Below are positions 41,701 through 46,100 of a DNA stretch of 64,000 nucleotides, one piece after another (the first letter of the stretch is position 1; every line of letters starts with the position of its first letter). The stretch covers positions 387,507 to 451,506 of the forward strand of contig NMRA01000287.1 in NCBI GenBank assembly GCA_002633005.1. Reading direction: 5' to 3'. A program made the position numbers and the translations under genes. The stretch comes from Phoronis australis (lineage: Eukaryota; Phoronida; Phoronidae). Below the pieces are notes generated by a model. That model was given only the letters and a program-made list of their open reading frames with translations, was not told the origin of the DNA and made no database searches.

Positions 41701-41739
41701 ACCCGCCAAGGAACCCTAAATCTGTACAAATGGACCTAA
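2673..41739 (+). CDS. Secreted discoidin-discoidin-LamG-EAR mosaic protein (3' 12 exons; 5' end missing)
   Basis: Twelve exons join in consistent phase: 2673-2881, 6722-6829, 8518-8659, 8951-9159, 12033-12140, 24410-24551, 25264-25416, 30401-30487, 30859-30928, 39891-39988, 40614-40712 and 41285-41739. Counting from the first visible codon: residues about 1-153 are a first F5/8 type C domain, 154-306 a second, 307-475 a LamG-like jelly roll, and 476-626 about three EAR (EPTP) repeats. Discoidin and LamG folds bind glycans, lipids or protein surfaces. EAR repeats build beta-propellers in the LGI and TSPEAR families. The protein is therefore probably secreted or cell-surface and adhesive. No signal peptide or transmembrane segment is visible; the former should lie upstream. 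All introns are GT-AG except intron 4, which is GC-AG. The closest named architecture I know is TSPEAR (LamG-like plus EAR), but that lacks discoidin domains. The exon chain is strong; the exact biological role is unknown. Confidence 0.85.
2882..3908. other. Intron 1, first part: nothing recognisable
   Basis: Short reading frames only; none has domain features or flanking splice sites that fit the gene. No tandem or inverted repeat stands out before the fold-back element begins at 3909. Confidence 0.5.
3909..4072. repeat. Nested hairpin at the left tip of the fold-back
   Basis: Within the left arm, CTAGAGCCC...GGGCTCTAG and the outer TAGATTATTACATG...CATGTAATAATCTA form a roughly 160 bp self-complementary unit with GC-rich inner stems (GCCCTGATGGGGCG). 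The right arm contains only one half of this structure. Confidence 0.75.
4614..4686 (+). repeat. tRNA-like Pol III unit, left arm of fold-back
   Basis: A box TGGTGCAGTGG (4622-4632) and B box GGTTCAAATCC (4665-4675) lie 43 nt apart, as in tRNA genes. The flanks ACTGAG and CTCAGT can form an acceptor-like stem, and CCGG-loop-CCGG gives a T-arm. The D and anticodon stems are poor, so this is a tRNA-derived promoter or SINE-like module rather than a functional tRNA. Confidence 0.7.
4868..4938 (-). repeat. tRNA-like Pol III unit, right arm of fold-back
   Basis: Inverted copy of the left-arm unit: on the minus strand A box TGGTGTAATGG (4920-4930) and B box GGTTTCGAACC region (4877-4887, GGTTCGAAACC on the minus strand). 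The B box differs from the left copy but still fits the consensus, so both copies keep Pol III promoter boxes and point toward the loop. Confidence 0.65.
5509..6721. other. Intron 1, last part: nothing recognisable
   Basis: Several short overlapping frames at 5670-6050 occur on both strands without domain features. No repeat or RNA gene is recognised. Confidence 0.5.
6722..6829 (+). CDS. Exon: first discoidin domain, middle part (108 nt)
   Basis: Acceptor TATTTTACAG, donor ACG|GTATGA; phase 0 at both ends, no internal stop. It encodes GLKTGRQWVTQLKISTSTDG followed by SFACVTDP. This is the discoidin core: Gly-rich turn after ATQ, then WVT-x-LKI strand and the S-x-DG turn. Two cysteines near the end could pair. 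It lies in a reading frame without a nearby ATG and is easily missed by ORF calling. Confidence 0.88.
6830..8517. repeat. Intron 2: diverged tandem duplication and unassigned sequence
   Basis: Segments 6940-7125 and 7130-7440 are two diverged copies in direct order. Shared landmarks are TTTCAGTGC-ACGA, AGCCTTGACT, TTACA-TCGTTGATT and GTAACTGCT-ATTC. The A/C-rich 7490-7830 stretch resembles retroelement UTR or LTR sequence but has no clear ends. A 94-codon minus-strand frame at 7957-8241 is unassigned. Confidence 0.45.
8518..8659 (+). CDS. Exon: first discoidin domain, C-terminal part (142 nt)
   Basis: Acceptor CGATCAG, donor AAG|GTAGGA; starts phase 0, ends phase 1. It encodes FTGNSDANTVVDQMFTRG, then ARYVRMQPTGY and LRIEVYGY. 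These are the F-x-GN-x-D, ARY-R-x-P and LR-E-x-YG signature strands that close a discoidin domain. Confidence 0.92.
8951..9159 (+). CDS. Exon: second discoidin domain, N-terminal part (209 nt)
   Basis: Acceptor TTGAATTCCAG; starts phase 1, ends phase 0 at CAG followed by GCAAGT, a GC-AG intron donor with otherwise perfect consensus. It encodes AFGIRTGVIPMSQISATSS, SSWCPAANSDPNEAVTVDLG and VITKTAMQ, in register with the 209-nt exon of domain one. Confidence 0.9.
9160..9792. other. Intron 4, first part
   Basis: No gene is seen. At 9705-9718 and 9737-9750 a 14-bp near-perfect inverted repeat (CGTCATGCGTGACA) could fold into a hairpin just before the THAP element. Confidence 0.5.
9941..10222 (-). 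pseudogene. THAP zinc finger, second half and tail (frameshifted)
   Basis: On the minus strand TGCAGCGAACATTTT (10198-10212) encodes CSEHF, the closing C-x2-H-F of a THAP finger. It is followed in shifted frames by KKTYENNIRTEFPLK and an acidic stretch ETGGDFEINADEYDEPS. The frame changes at an A-rich run near 10185 and again near 10085. The gene is therefore broken, or the draft has indels in homopolymers. Confidence 0.5.
10868..11077 (-). pseudogene. THAP zinc finger, first half (exon 1)
   Basis: From the methionine at 11077 the frame reads MSAKKTYGGYTCCVPGC, then FYVFP and NNIRRAGSKGRFSAFKPT, stopping at 10868. Visible THAP hallmarks are the C-x(2-4)-C pair, an FP motif, an I-R helix and the FKPT strand. 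The tryptophan usual in the helix is replaced. The closing C-x2-H-F is not in this frame; it appears about 650 nt further on, which implies an intron after the FKPTRGHL region. Confidence 0.6.
11188..12032. other. Intron 4, last part
   Basis: Contains an (AAC)n microsatellite at about 11312-11346. Nothing else is recognised. Confidence 0.5.
12033..12140 (+). CDS. Exon: second discoidin domain, middle part (108 nt)
   Basis: Acceptor TCTTACACAG, donor GAG|GTAAGG; phase 0 at both ends. It encodes GRRAYPHYVKTLKILLSQDG, then YYCVKMTGTNNCTE. It has the same GR...YV-x-x-LKI...S-x-DG core and the same paired cysteines as the 108-nt exon of domain one. Confidence 0.92.
12141..12539. other. Intron 5, first part
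   Basis: Unique-looking sequence with no frame or repeat that I can assign. The intron as a whole (12141-24409) is the largest in the gene and is filled with retroelements. Confidence 0.5.
12540..13050 (-). mobile_element. 5'-truncated Penelope-like element remnant (GIY-YIG end)
   Basis: Two overlapping minus-strand frames carry the C-terminal GIY-YIG endonuclease typical of Penelope-like retroelements. One (13097-12891) contains VVYEFVCP and CYIGQTVCSL with RRLSMH. The other (12955-12704) contains QNGAIHDHFL, ITGQEIVENTSIR and LESLLIAFEKPILNEQQTG. The change of frame near 12910-12950 shows a disrupted gene. The reverse-transcriptase part is missing, as in the common 5' truncations of these elements. 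Downstream on the minus strand (12545-12585), TTTCGAAATATCGTGTGTC resembles the terminal regions that in this class carry hammerhead ribozymes. The 5' break abuts the Ty3/gypsy pol remnant at about 13040. Confidence 0.72.
13026..13721 (+). pseudogene. Protease end and integrase zinc finger (pol fragment)
   Basis: The frame begins inside a retropepsin: VLIDGTARSF, the flap region, and the closing motif YDLIIGN. The catalytic DTG/DSG segment is lost upstream. After a linker rich in basic residues comes the integrase N-terminal zinc finger, with HESIVGGYLG and FCRSCDICQ. In the H-H-C-C set the second histidine position is a tyrosine, a likely inactivating change. A TGA at 13719-13721 ends the frame just after the finger. 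Confidence 0.8.
13748..14083 (+). pseudogene. Integrase catalytic core (first part)
   Basis: RVE-type core with FQRIAVDLIG holding the first Asp and LSDCGTQFTSEV the second. The frame stops at TGA 14081-14083 within the loop before the catalytic Glu, which follows in the same frame at CERING. A single in-frame stop thus splits the core. Without suppression no full integrase could be made. Confidence 0.85.
14084..14512 (+). pseudogene. Integrase core end and C-terminal region
   Basis: Continues the preceding frame with the catalytic Glu (CERINGVLKKM), then FAYREVPQVSTGFSPFELLYG, typical of gypsy integrases. Near 14425 the coding frame shifts. The next frame carries the GPYE motif (about 14497-14508) of the integrase C-terminal GPY/F module. 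Confidence 0.8.
14583..15187 (+). pseudogene. Linker and reverse transcriptase N-terminal part
   Basis: A hydrophilic linker (about 14583-14880) leads into gypsy-type RT. A frame change at about 14900 precedes VKPYPLPYATR, then SPVVLVKKKDGSNRFCIDFR and FTKIDLSKG, which is motif A with its catalytic Asp. A TAA at 15185-15187 interrupts directly after motif A. Confidence 0.85.
15266..15796 (+). pseudogene. Reverse transcriptase palm/thumb and connection
   Basis: Carries MPFGLVNSAATFNRMM (motif B), HYVDDIL (motif C, the YVDD catalytic box), FVGHVV and RSFLGLAGFYMKFI. Upstream, at 15188-15265, the frame between the two RT parts contains a further stop. The active-site residues survive although the frame does not. 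Confidence 0.87.
15788..16148 (+). pseudogene. RNase H domain
   Basis: TDAS at about 15788 opens the domain, an in-frame TAG follows at about 15828, and YSVIERECLAIV leads into the long frame 15924-16148. That frame carries HTDHQPLAYIQ and ends with GADYLSRLEY, the usual gypsy RNase H terminus. The stop at 16146-16148 is the natural end of pol here, because integrase lies upstream. Confidence 0.85.
16235..16243 (+). other. Polypurine tract
   Basis: GAGGAGGGG lies 6 nt before the LTR start at 16250, the expected place for the plus-strand primer. Confidence 0.65.
16250..17127 (+). repeat. 3' LTR of the Ty3/gypsy element (878 bp)
   Basis: Begins TGTCAGAATAAATATTG and ends CAATCGTCTGACA, giving inverted ends TGTCAGA/TCTGACA. 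It follows directly on the purine tract. Inverted relatives lie at 17235-17931 and at 63562-64000, which confirms the boundaries. Internal short repeats (GTGACCAGCAAG, CCTGCAAGTG) occur near 16730-16810. Confidence 0.85.
17235..17931 (-). repeat. Inverted, more diverged LTR of the same family
   Basis: On the plus strand it runs from GTCAGAAGTTGACTGTGG to CCAATATTTATTCTGACA, the reverse complement of an LTR end and start. Shared internal landmarks are ATTGTGCGTAGAT, CTTATCTGCTATCCAAGCT and CAACACTTGCAGG. It is shorter and more diverged than the LTR at 16250-17127, so it is an older, separate insertion or solo LTR, head-to-head with a 107 bp spacer. Confidence 0.8.
18879..18920. repeat. Perfect 17-bp hairpin
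   Basis: AGATGTAGCACGGGAAA is followed after 8 nt by its exact reverse complement. The flanks are weakly complementary as well. It is compatible with a tiny fold-back element. A pre-miRNA-like hairpin is possible, but the stem is short for one. Confidence 0.8.
22735..22885. mobile_element. Short G/C-rich inverted-repeat element
   Basis: Starts near GTTGGATTTAGGTGGGGGG and ends CCTGGATCATCCCCTGG after a C-rich run, resembling the ends of the element at the window start. About 150 bp, non-coding. Confidence 0.35.
23655..23720 (+). repeat. (GT)n microsatellite
   Basis: Near-continuous GT dinucleotides with a few A and C interruptions. Confidence 0.95.
24142..24271 (-). CDS. Candidate orphan minus-strand exon
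   Basis: On the minus strand a pyrimidine tract ending TTATCTCCAG is followed by an open stretch encoding SLQFKELYPRECSSYG, YCMTEREMDGKNVH and GLFVKAVYE, then GTGAGA as donor. Splice sites on both sides and sensible composition suggest a real or former exon of a gene on the opposite strand, nested in intron 5. I do not recognise the protein and found no partner exon. Confidence 0.25.
24410..24551 (+). CDS. Exon: second discoidin domain, C-terminal part (142 nt)
   Basis: Acceptor CTTGTTTTAG, donor CCA|GTGAGT; starts phase 0, ends phase 1. It encodes FTGSTNPTDVFYQTFV, VARFVRLQPIDFHY and MMIEIFGF, the same closing strands and the same length as 8518-8659. It lies 12.3 kb from the preceding exon because of the retroelement-filled intron. 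Confidence 0.92.
24552..25263. other. Intron 6
   Basis: About 0.7 kb; no repeat or gene is recognised. Confidence 0.5.
25264..25416 (+). CDS. Exon: LamG-like domain, part 1 (153 nt)
   Basis: Acceptor TTGTGCCACAG, donor GCAG|GTAAAG; phase 1 at both ends. It encodes LTLLERKVNFTGKLAIELGY then DYSLSVVFQTSSERTVFLSR. The F-x-G-x-L and alternating SLSVVFQT strand are those that open a LamG/ConA-like jelly roll. It joins the end of the second discoidin domain through a lysine codon split across the junction. Confidence 0.78.
25640..25783 (+). repeat. Minisatellite, left block
   Basis: Degenerate ~35 bp units of the form GGTCAYGGWTGTCATTTACA with TGTAGACTATA between them. The array continues at 29371 on the far side of the inserted 3.6 kb element. 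Confidence 0.6.
25784..29370. mobile_element. 3.6 kb DNA transposon with GTCGGCT-rich terminal inverted repeats
   Basis: CAGCACACATCACGAATTT at 25784 returns inverted as AAATTCGTGATGTGTGCTG, ending at 29370. The first and last ~200 bp are mirror images rich in GTCGGCTA / TAGCCGAC repeats, a subterminal transposase-binding-site style of structure. The interior (26000-29150) has only short frames; those at 26841-27056 and 26534-26812 on the minus strand are the longest and match nothing I know. Probably non-autonomous or decayed. The superfamily is uncertain. Confidence 0.75.
29371..30200 (+). repeat. Minisatellite, right block
   Basis: Many degenerate ~30-38 bp units built on GGTCATGGATGTCATTTRCA plus TGTACACTATA, densest at 29371-29710 and 30010-30200. 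A non-repetitive stretch lies between them. It is the continuation of the block at 25640-25783. Confidence 0.7.
30401..30487 (+). CDS. Exon: LamG-like domain, part 2 (87 nt)
   Basis: Acceptor TTTGCAACAG, donor GTTG|GTAAGT; phase 1 at both ends. It encodes GSSLTLLSKQFGLNNGKLYY then HADGVGPV, a strand-turn-strand (F-x-L-x-x-G-K-L-x-Y) of the jelly roll. Confidence 0.78.
30859..30928 (+). CDS. Exon: LamG-like domain, part 3 (70 nt)
   Basis: Acceptor GACGTTTCAG, donor AGCAG|GTAATG; starts phase 1, ends phase 2. It encodes GQTPVADGCEHQAVFTFQAA. DG-x-x-H-x-AVFTF corresponds to the DG-x-WHH-VA-x-T strand of LamG domains, with the tryptophan replaced. Confidence 0.75.
30929..31280. other. Intron 9, first part
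   Basis: Nothing recognised before the palindrome at 31281. Confidence 0.5.
31281..33986. mobile_element. Palindrome-bounded element with ~430 bp tandem array
   Basis: CTGCGCGTGCAAGCGCAG occurs at 31281-31298 and 31343-31360, and the inverse end CACGCGCAGAG occurs at about 31966 and 33976-33986. After a T/C-rich tract (31375-31445), a tandem array of diverged units of about 410-430 bp runs to 33960. The GAGCTAGACACTTCAAATTC landmark is at 32336, 32746, 33174 and, altered, 33605; an earlier relative is at 31745. Each unit repeats CATGGGGTCATTAGGTGCA and a GGTCAAAGGTCATT motif. Non-coding. Confidence 0.7.
33990..34014. repeat. Perfect 11-bp hairpin
   Basis: ATTATTGTCAC and its reverse complement GTGACAATAAT are separated by GCC, directly after the array element. 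Confidence 0.85.
34115..34395 (+). repeat. Dispersed repeat, copy 1
   Basis: Shares with the inverted copy at 37585-37875: TTGCACTTAGTGCAAC, GTGCATTTTTTGCAATTC, GAGCGTCCATTTCTGGTGTT and a terminal GTTCAAAGGTCAAA. Non-coding, diverged. Confidence 0.65.
34600..35262. mobile_element. Fold-back/MITE with TACTCCGAAAA arrays
   Basis: Left end (34618-34685) holds three variants of TACTCCGAAAA. The right end (35178-35245) holds the inverse, TTTTCGGAGTA, four times. The interior (34700-35040) is G/C-rich near 34915-34970 and resembles a dispersed repeat around 21100-21230. Non-coding. Confidence 0.65.
35263..37584. other. Intron 9, middle part
   Basis: Short frames only, for example 35330-35533 plus (67 codons, unassigned). 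The 35700-37020 stretch has the G/A-rich look of old coding or retroelement sequence but is full of stops in all frames. I assign nothing. Confidence 0.45.
37585..37875 (-). repeat. Dispersed repeat, copy 2 (inverted)
   Basis: Reverse-oriented copy of the repeat at 34115-34395. It carries a perfect TGACCTTTGACCT at 37598-37610 at its end, and GTTGCACAAAGTGCAACC near 37793-37810. Confidence 0.65.
38415..38460 (-). ncRNA. Hammerhead-ribozyme-like motif (degenerate)
   Basis: On the minus strand TGATGA, a 6-bp stem with one mismatch (GGCCGG / CCGACC) closed by an A-rich loop, then CGAAACGTCGTGAC follow the order of a hammerhead core: UGAUGA, stem II, GAAA, short stem III, cleavage triplet GUC. 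The core C before UGAUGA is a U here and stem I is weak, so it is probably inactive. Such motifs are typical of Penelope-like element termini. No protein remnant is adjacent. Confidence 0.35.
38461..39890. other. Intron 9, last part
   Basis: No supported feature. The 100-codon plus frame at 38554-38856 has no domain signature or usable splice context. Confidence 0.45.
39891..39988 (+). CDS. Exon: LamG-like domain, part 4 (98 nt)
   Basis: Acceptor ATTTTTTCAG, donor TTAG|GTAAGG; starts phase 2, ends phase 1. It encodes FTFYLDGELEQ and later THKIYLG, the Y-x-DG-x-L and I-Y-L-G strands diagnostic of LamG-type jelly rolls. It joins the 30859-30928 exon through a split arginine codon. Confidence 0.82.
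39989..40613. other. Intron 10
   Basis: Nothing recognised. Confidence 0.5.
40614..40712 (+). CDS. Exon: LamG-like domain, part 5 (99 nt)
   Basis: Acceptor TATTTACAG, donor AAAG|GTATAT; phase 1 at both ends. It encodes NAADLYMVGELRQVDYFFYV then LNATQAKKEWNK, the closing G-E-L-x-x-V-x-x-F strand of the jelly roll and a short linker into the EAR repeats. Confidence 0.8.
41285..41739 (+). CDS. Terminal exon: about three EAR (EPTP) repeats and stop
   Basis: Acceptor TTTACATTGTAG; starts phase 1. Three consecutive ~45-residue repeats start with FQTLSQIPG, LETLSNHGKG and AQLNGTECIM. Each carries the aromatic-rich strands of EAR repeats (FRYMAVTDDS with IIFNWNQ; DQLYYVTPQF with VIYKLGS; GYLFLAQLN with LNLYKWT). 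The protein ends at TAA 41737-41739 right after LYKWT. LGI- and TSPEAR-type propellers use seven EAR repeats. Only about three are present, so the propeller would be incomplete unless it oligomerises. Confidence 0.85.
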
Positions 41740-41868
41740 TCATGTCCTTTAGTTGAACAAAACGAATCAATGACAGTAGACGTACAGCATATACTTTTAA
41801 CAATTGTTCATTTGAAGACACGAACACAAAAGTTCTATCGAAAAATACATTTTGCACTACAATTAAAA

Positions 41869-41874
41869 AATAAA
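41869..41874 (+). terminator. Polyadenylation signal AATAAA of the discoidin-EAR gene
   Basis: AATAAA lies about 130 nt after the stop codon, followed by GTGTGT-rich sequence suitable as a downstream element. Confidence 0.7.
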
Positions 41875-42724
41875 GTGTGTCACATGAATAACGCTAGGTG
41901 ACACTTGTGTTTGTTGGCTGTGTTTCTACACCAGAGGTCGCTAGGCAGTGTGTTTGCAGTCTGCGAATACTCATTTTGAATTATTTTTGGTGTTGTACCC
42001 GTACATTTTATCAGCGACTTTGGGACTGTAGTTTGCGAAAGAATAGCGAATGTTTTCCTTTGGCATACATTTTCGGCAACTGTGATTGTGTGCTGATGTT
42101 TCGAAAAGTTTCAACCCTGCATATATATATTTCATCAGATCAATGTACCGGTAAAGCTACTTTGGCGATGTATCAAATTCTAGTTGTTACGCTTTGATGG
42201 TTCACTATTCAGCGTGGTAGCAATATTCCACTAATTGTAAGGTGACTCTTAATGGCCAATTAATGTTGGTGCAAAATTATGATTCATAACGTCATCATTA
42301 CAATACTGGAATTGAAGTAAGACATTACTGAGTTACGGATAGTGTATTCATTGTGAACATTTAAATTTAAAATAATGTAGTGACGTCATCTATCTTCGTT
42401 ACCAATTGCTGTTACAATAAGCTTTAAGGTGAGACAACTTTTTTGTTTATTACCCAACATGACATCTCCAATTCAGCTGTACCTCAGGCCCCTCAATTTT
42501 GAATGGCGGACGATGTTCATGTATGGAATTGCATAACGGAGGAACCGTGTGTGTAGAGGAGGACTTTGTTTGGAGCACTGTTATCATTAGGGTTGTGAAA
42601 ACTGCTTCTATATCATTTAACTAGTGAAGCAGACTGAGTCGTATAATTCTTACAATGGTGTACATGTAAAGTGTTTGATTTTCGCTATTAAATTACCTGT
42701 TATTCTCTGTTTTTAGTTGTCTCG
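41875..42724. other. Intergenic
   Basis: Nothing recognised. Confidence 0.5.
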
Positions 42725-43135
42725 GTAGAAGTCACGCCGTGACGTCGAGCACTACAGGCAAAACACTTAAGCAACTAAGATTATCTAGCGAATGTCTTAA
42801 GTCTAGGCAACGGACCCTACGGAAATAGTAGTGGATGGGATGAATTACTGAATAGTAAGGGTGACTGCGAGAGTACTCGAATACCAGGCGTATGTGGAAG
42901 CATGGGTCCAAAATGTTTATATCGCTATAAGTTATGTCGTGACGCCATGGGTTGCAAGTTAAACACTCAATCAGCTTCTCTCGCGTGTGCTTTGGGTCTA
43001 CGGAACGCACCCGCATAGACAGGGATTCCACCAGTCCAATAAGGAAACAGTCGTGGATGGAATGAATTAGTGAATATTGAGGGTGGCTGCGAGAATACAT
43101 GACGCCAAGGTGTTTGTGGAAGCTCGTGTGCGGGG
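42725..43135 (+). repeat. Diverged ~190 bp tandem duplication
   Basis: Two copies in direct order share CGTGACG, TCTACGGAA..., GTGGATGGRATGAATTA, TGAATA-T-AGGGTG and TGTGGAAGC. The minus-strand open frame through it (YSRSHPQYSLIHSIH / YSRSHPYYSVIHPIH) is a by-product of the duplication. Confidence 0.7.
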
Positions 43136-46100
43136 TTGAATGAAAGCTATCACCGGTTTTCTCCTATTTCAGTATCAGGTTACGGACCTGGTACATGTAC
43201 ATGTACGTCTCGTTTATATCTTCCGCCGCTTGCTAGGGGAAAGTAATATTGGTGGGAAAATCCGTGCGCAACGTGTATACTCGTATAAGGAGCGCAAATA
43301 TTCGACATCGTCAACTTATAGCATTGAATTCAAAGCAACGTCAACACAAATTTCATCTTTTTTGAATGTCAAAGTTTTCCCATAAGGTCACGGGGGGCTT
43401 AGTGCCTATTGAGACGTTGTTATGTACTTCGGGAGTCGAAGGACCCGTTTAAAAGGTACATGTACACCTTTGCACCCAAGCATAAGTATTCACTAACTTC
43501 CTGAAACGTTTTTATGTTTTGATTTAGTTAAAAATGTAGCTCATCTCTCCGTTCATCTCCAGTAGTTACATCGTTCTTAGAAGAAGGACCTACACTCTTG
43601 GTGAGCACTTGGGTTATTTTACAACTTAACAATGATAACAGTGCCACCGGGAGAACTATTGATGTTGAAACATATAGACTCGGACTTTTTAGCTTACAAA
43701 TAACTTGCCTTTGAAACAGACTTACATGTACTAGTACACTGTGTGGCATCGTCTGTCATATTTGTCAGCGAATGTTCGGCACACATTACCAATGACAGGG
43801 CACTGAAAAATCACGATTCTCGTTTTCAATTTGACCAGTACTGCATATTCATCAAACGCTTTCCCTCTCAGAAAGACCTGCGTGAAAGGGCTCTGTTCTA
43901 GTGCAAAGCTTGTGAACTGATGATCAAAAACGAGCAAGTAATTTCCTCAAATTGTTGTATTAGACTACATGTATTTTTCAAATTGTAGTTACACAGTTCA
44001 ATAACATTGATATTTACTCGAATTAACTGGAGTGCAAATTGTGCACGTCACAGTCTATTATTCTCTGACGAAATTCTCAAAGGAATAATTTCACGTCACC
44101 AGGTCCGTATATCAGTGCCTCTCTAAAATCGTGGATTTAGAGAAGCATTTTCAAAGAATGTTCCTAGTTGCACCTGCACCGTTCTTACATTGTTGCCGTT
44201 ACATCTAATGCATCGTAGTCGTAAAAGTAATACACTTCATTCACGTGAAGACAAAAATATACTCAATACATATTAAAGATTATACAGGCCCCTTGAAGGA
44301 CGCGAATGCTCCTTTGAGCACAGAGGCATCAAAGAAAAATACAAATGAATGTTACATATATCTAGAATTACAAAATTAGGTGAAAATATAATTTAAAACT
44401 GAGTGTAAAATACTAGGGAAGCGTATCGACAATACACAAAAAGCACTGTTCATAATAGTGAACCCAAGTTCATCAATTTCAAAGCAAACGTTCTTAGGAT
44501 GGTCTATAACAGAAGATATCATAACGAATGGGCAAAGGTTATTAACGATGTGAGGCAAGGTATTGCGAACTGAATCTTCTGCACAAGGAGTGTGTAGATG
44601 TCGTTGCCTGGTGTAATGTTCATGAACACACCCAAGGCTTATTAAATTGAAAATGTTAAAAAATGAAGGTAAGTAATTATAAAAAAATTAATTTTGAAAT
44701 TTTACAATAGCAACAACATACAAGTATTTTTATTTGAGTATCTGTGTAGTCCTAAATGAAGGATCCGTATGAACACTAAAACAACTAGAAATAACAATAC
44801 GAATAATTAATTGTGTAATTTCAATATTCTATGATGTTTACAACCAGATAGCAGCAAAATGAATTAATTAAAATGAGAAGGACAACACCATTATATTAAG
44901 TTTTCAAAGATTCCAAGGGCAAGAAATGTTTATTATGTTTTTAAGAACACCACAGAATCTGTTATGTTCCTCATCACATTGTTTATGTTTATTTAAGAAG
45001 TTAACGTTTCACGTTTGTTGATTTATTTAAACACAAATGCTGTTTCGGCAAAATGGCCGATCCAAACCCCATCCAAATGACCATGATAAGCAGACGGCGT
45101 ACTTACCCGAAGTAAGACTTGGTAAGTCTTGAGGTGCTGCCAGTGAATAATGACATCGCGGCTTGTGCCTAAGAGACGCTAACTATGCTAATGGCTGCCT
45201 CCATCGTTGTGTCACGGACTATAGCGACACCTAGCGGGTGTGTGCTCCGAGGAAGTACGTGAGACGTCGACTGCCATGGCCGATTTTCTTTCACAATTTG
45301 AAAATTATGAAGTTTGTTTGTTTAAAACATTAAGATAATAAGATGTGACCGGTATTCTGGAAAACACACACATAGGCAAAATAAAGACTAAATCAAGAAA
45401 AATCATTAAGCAAGAAGGCGATTCAGTAATCCGTTGTGACCAGGTGAAAGTACAGTAGGTTATTGGAGGATGGGCAGCTACAAAACCGGGAGGGATTTTT
45501 CCACGGTGGCCGGGTAAATAATAAATATAAGATAGGTCGGTTGAAGGTTGCAAGAAAAACTCTGCATCGCAAATCAACCAAAAGGTTAACAGCAGAGATA
45601 GCCCAATATCCCAGGTATTAATAACTTCAATTACTAATTACTTATTGAAACTTTCATCACTCACACTTTGAATGAAAAAAAATTGAAACATTAATAAATT
45701 CTCGTCGGTTTGTAACAAAGCAAAAATTGACATAGTAATGACACACAAACATCATATGAAAGGGTAGTTAGTGTTTTCACAAGACACACGTGTGCACAGA
45801 ACGGCAACTTAGTCGAGTCCATATTCTGGACTTTTCCATGCACCCGTGCCTGGGTGGAGTTTGGCGAGTGAAACTGGGAGCAACTGAGGGAGCAGGTTAG
45901 AAGCCAGAGAGACGGATATAATTCCCGCCTGCCTAAAACAGTCAAGATTTCTATTGAAAACAAATTTCATCAAATCAAACATCTTCGATGACCTCCAGAT
46001 CTTGTAAACCAGGAAAAATTCAATGTTTATTTACTCACATTTTATTAACTCGACTATGAGCAGTTATTTGATGGCATATATAGCCTATACCAGCAGGTTA

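Noticed and set aside
42732-43100. 122-codon minus-strand frame with internal sequence repeat
   Set aside because: The repetition mirrors a diverged DNA tandem duplication; no start context, splice sites or domain.
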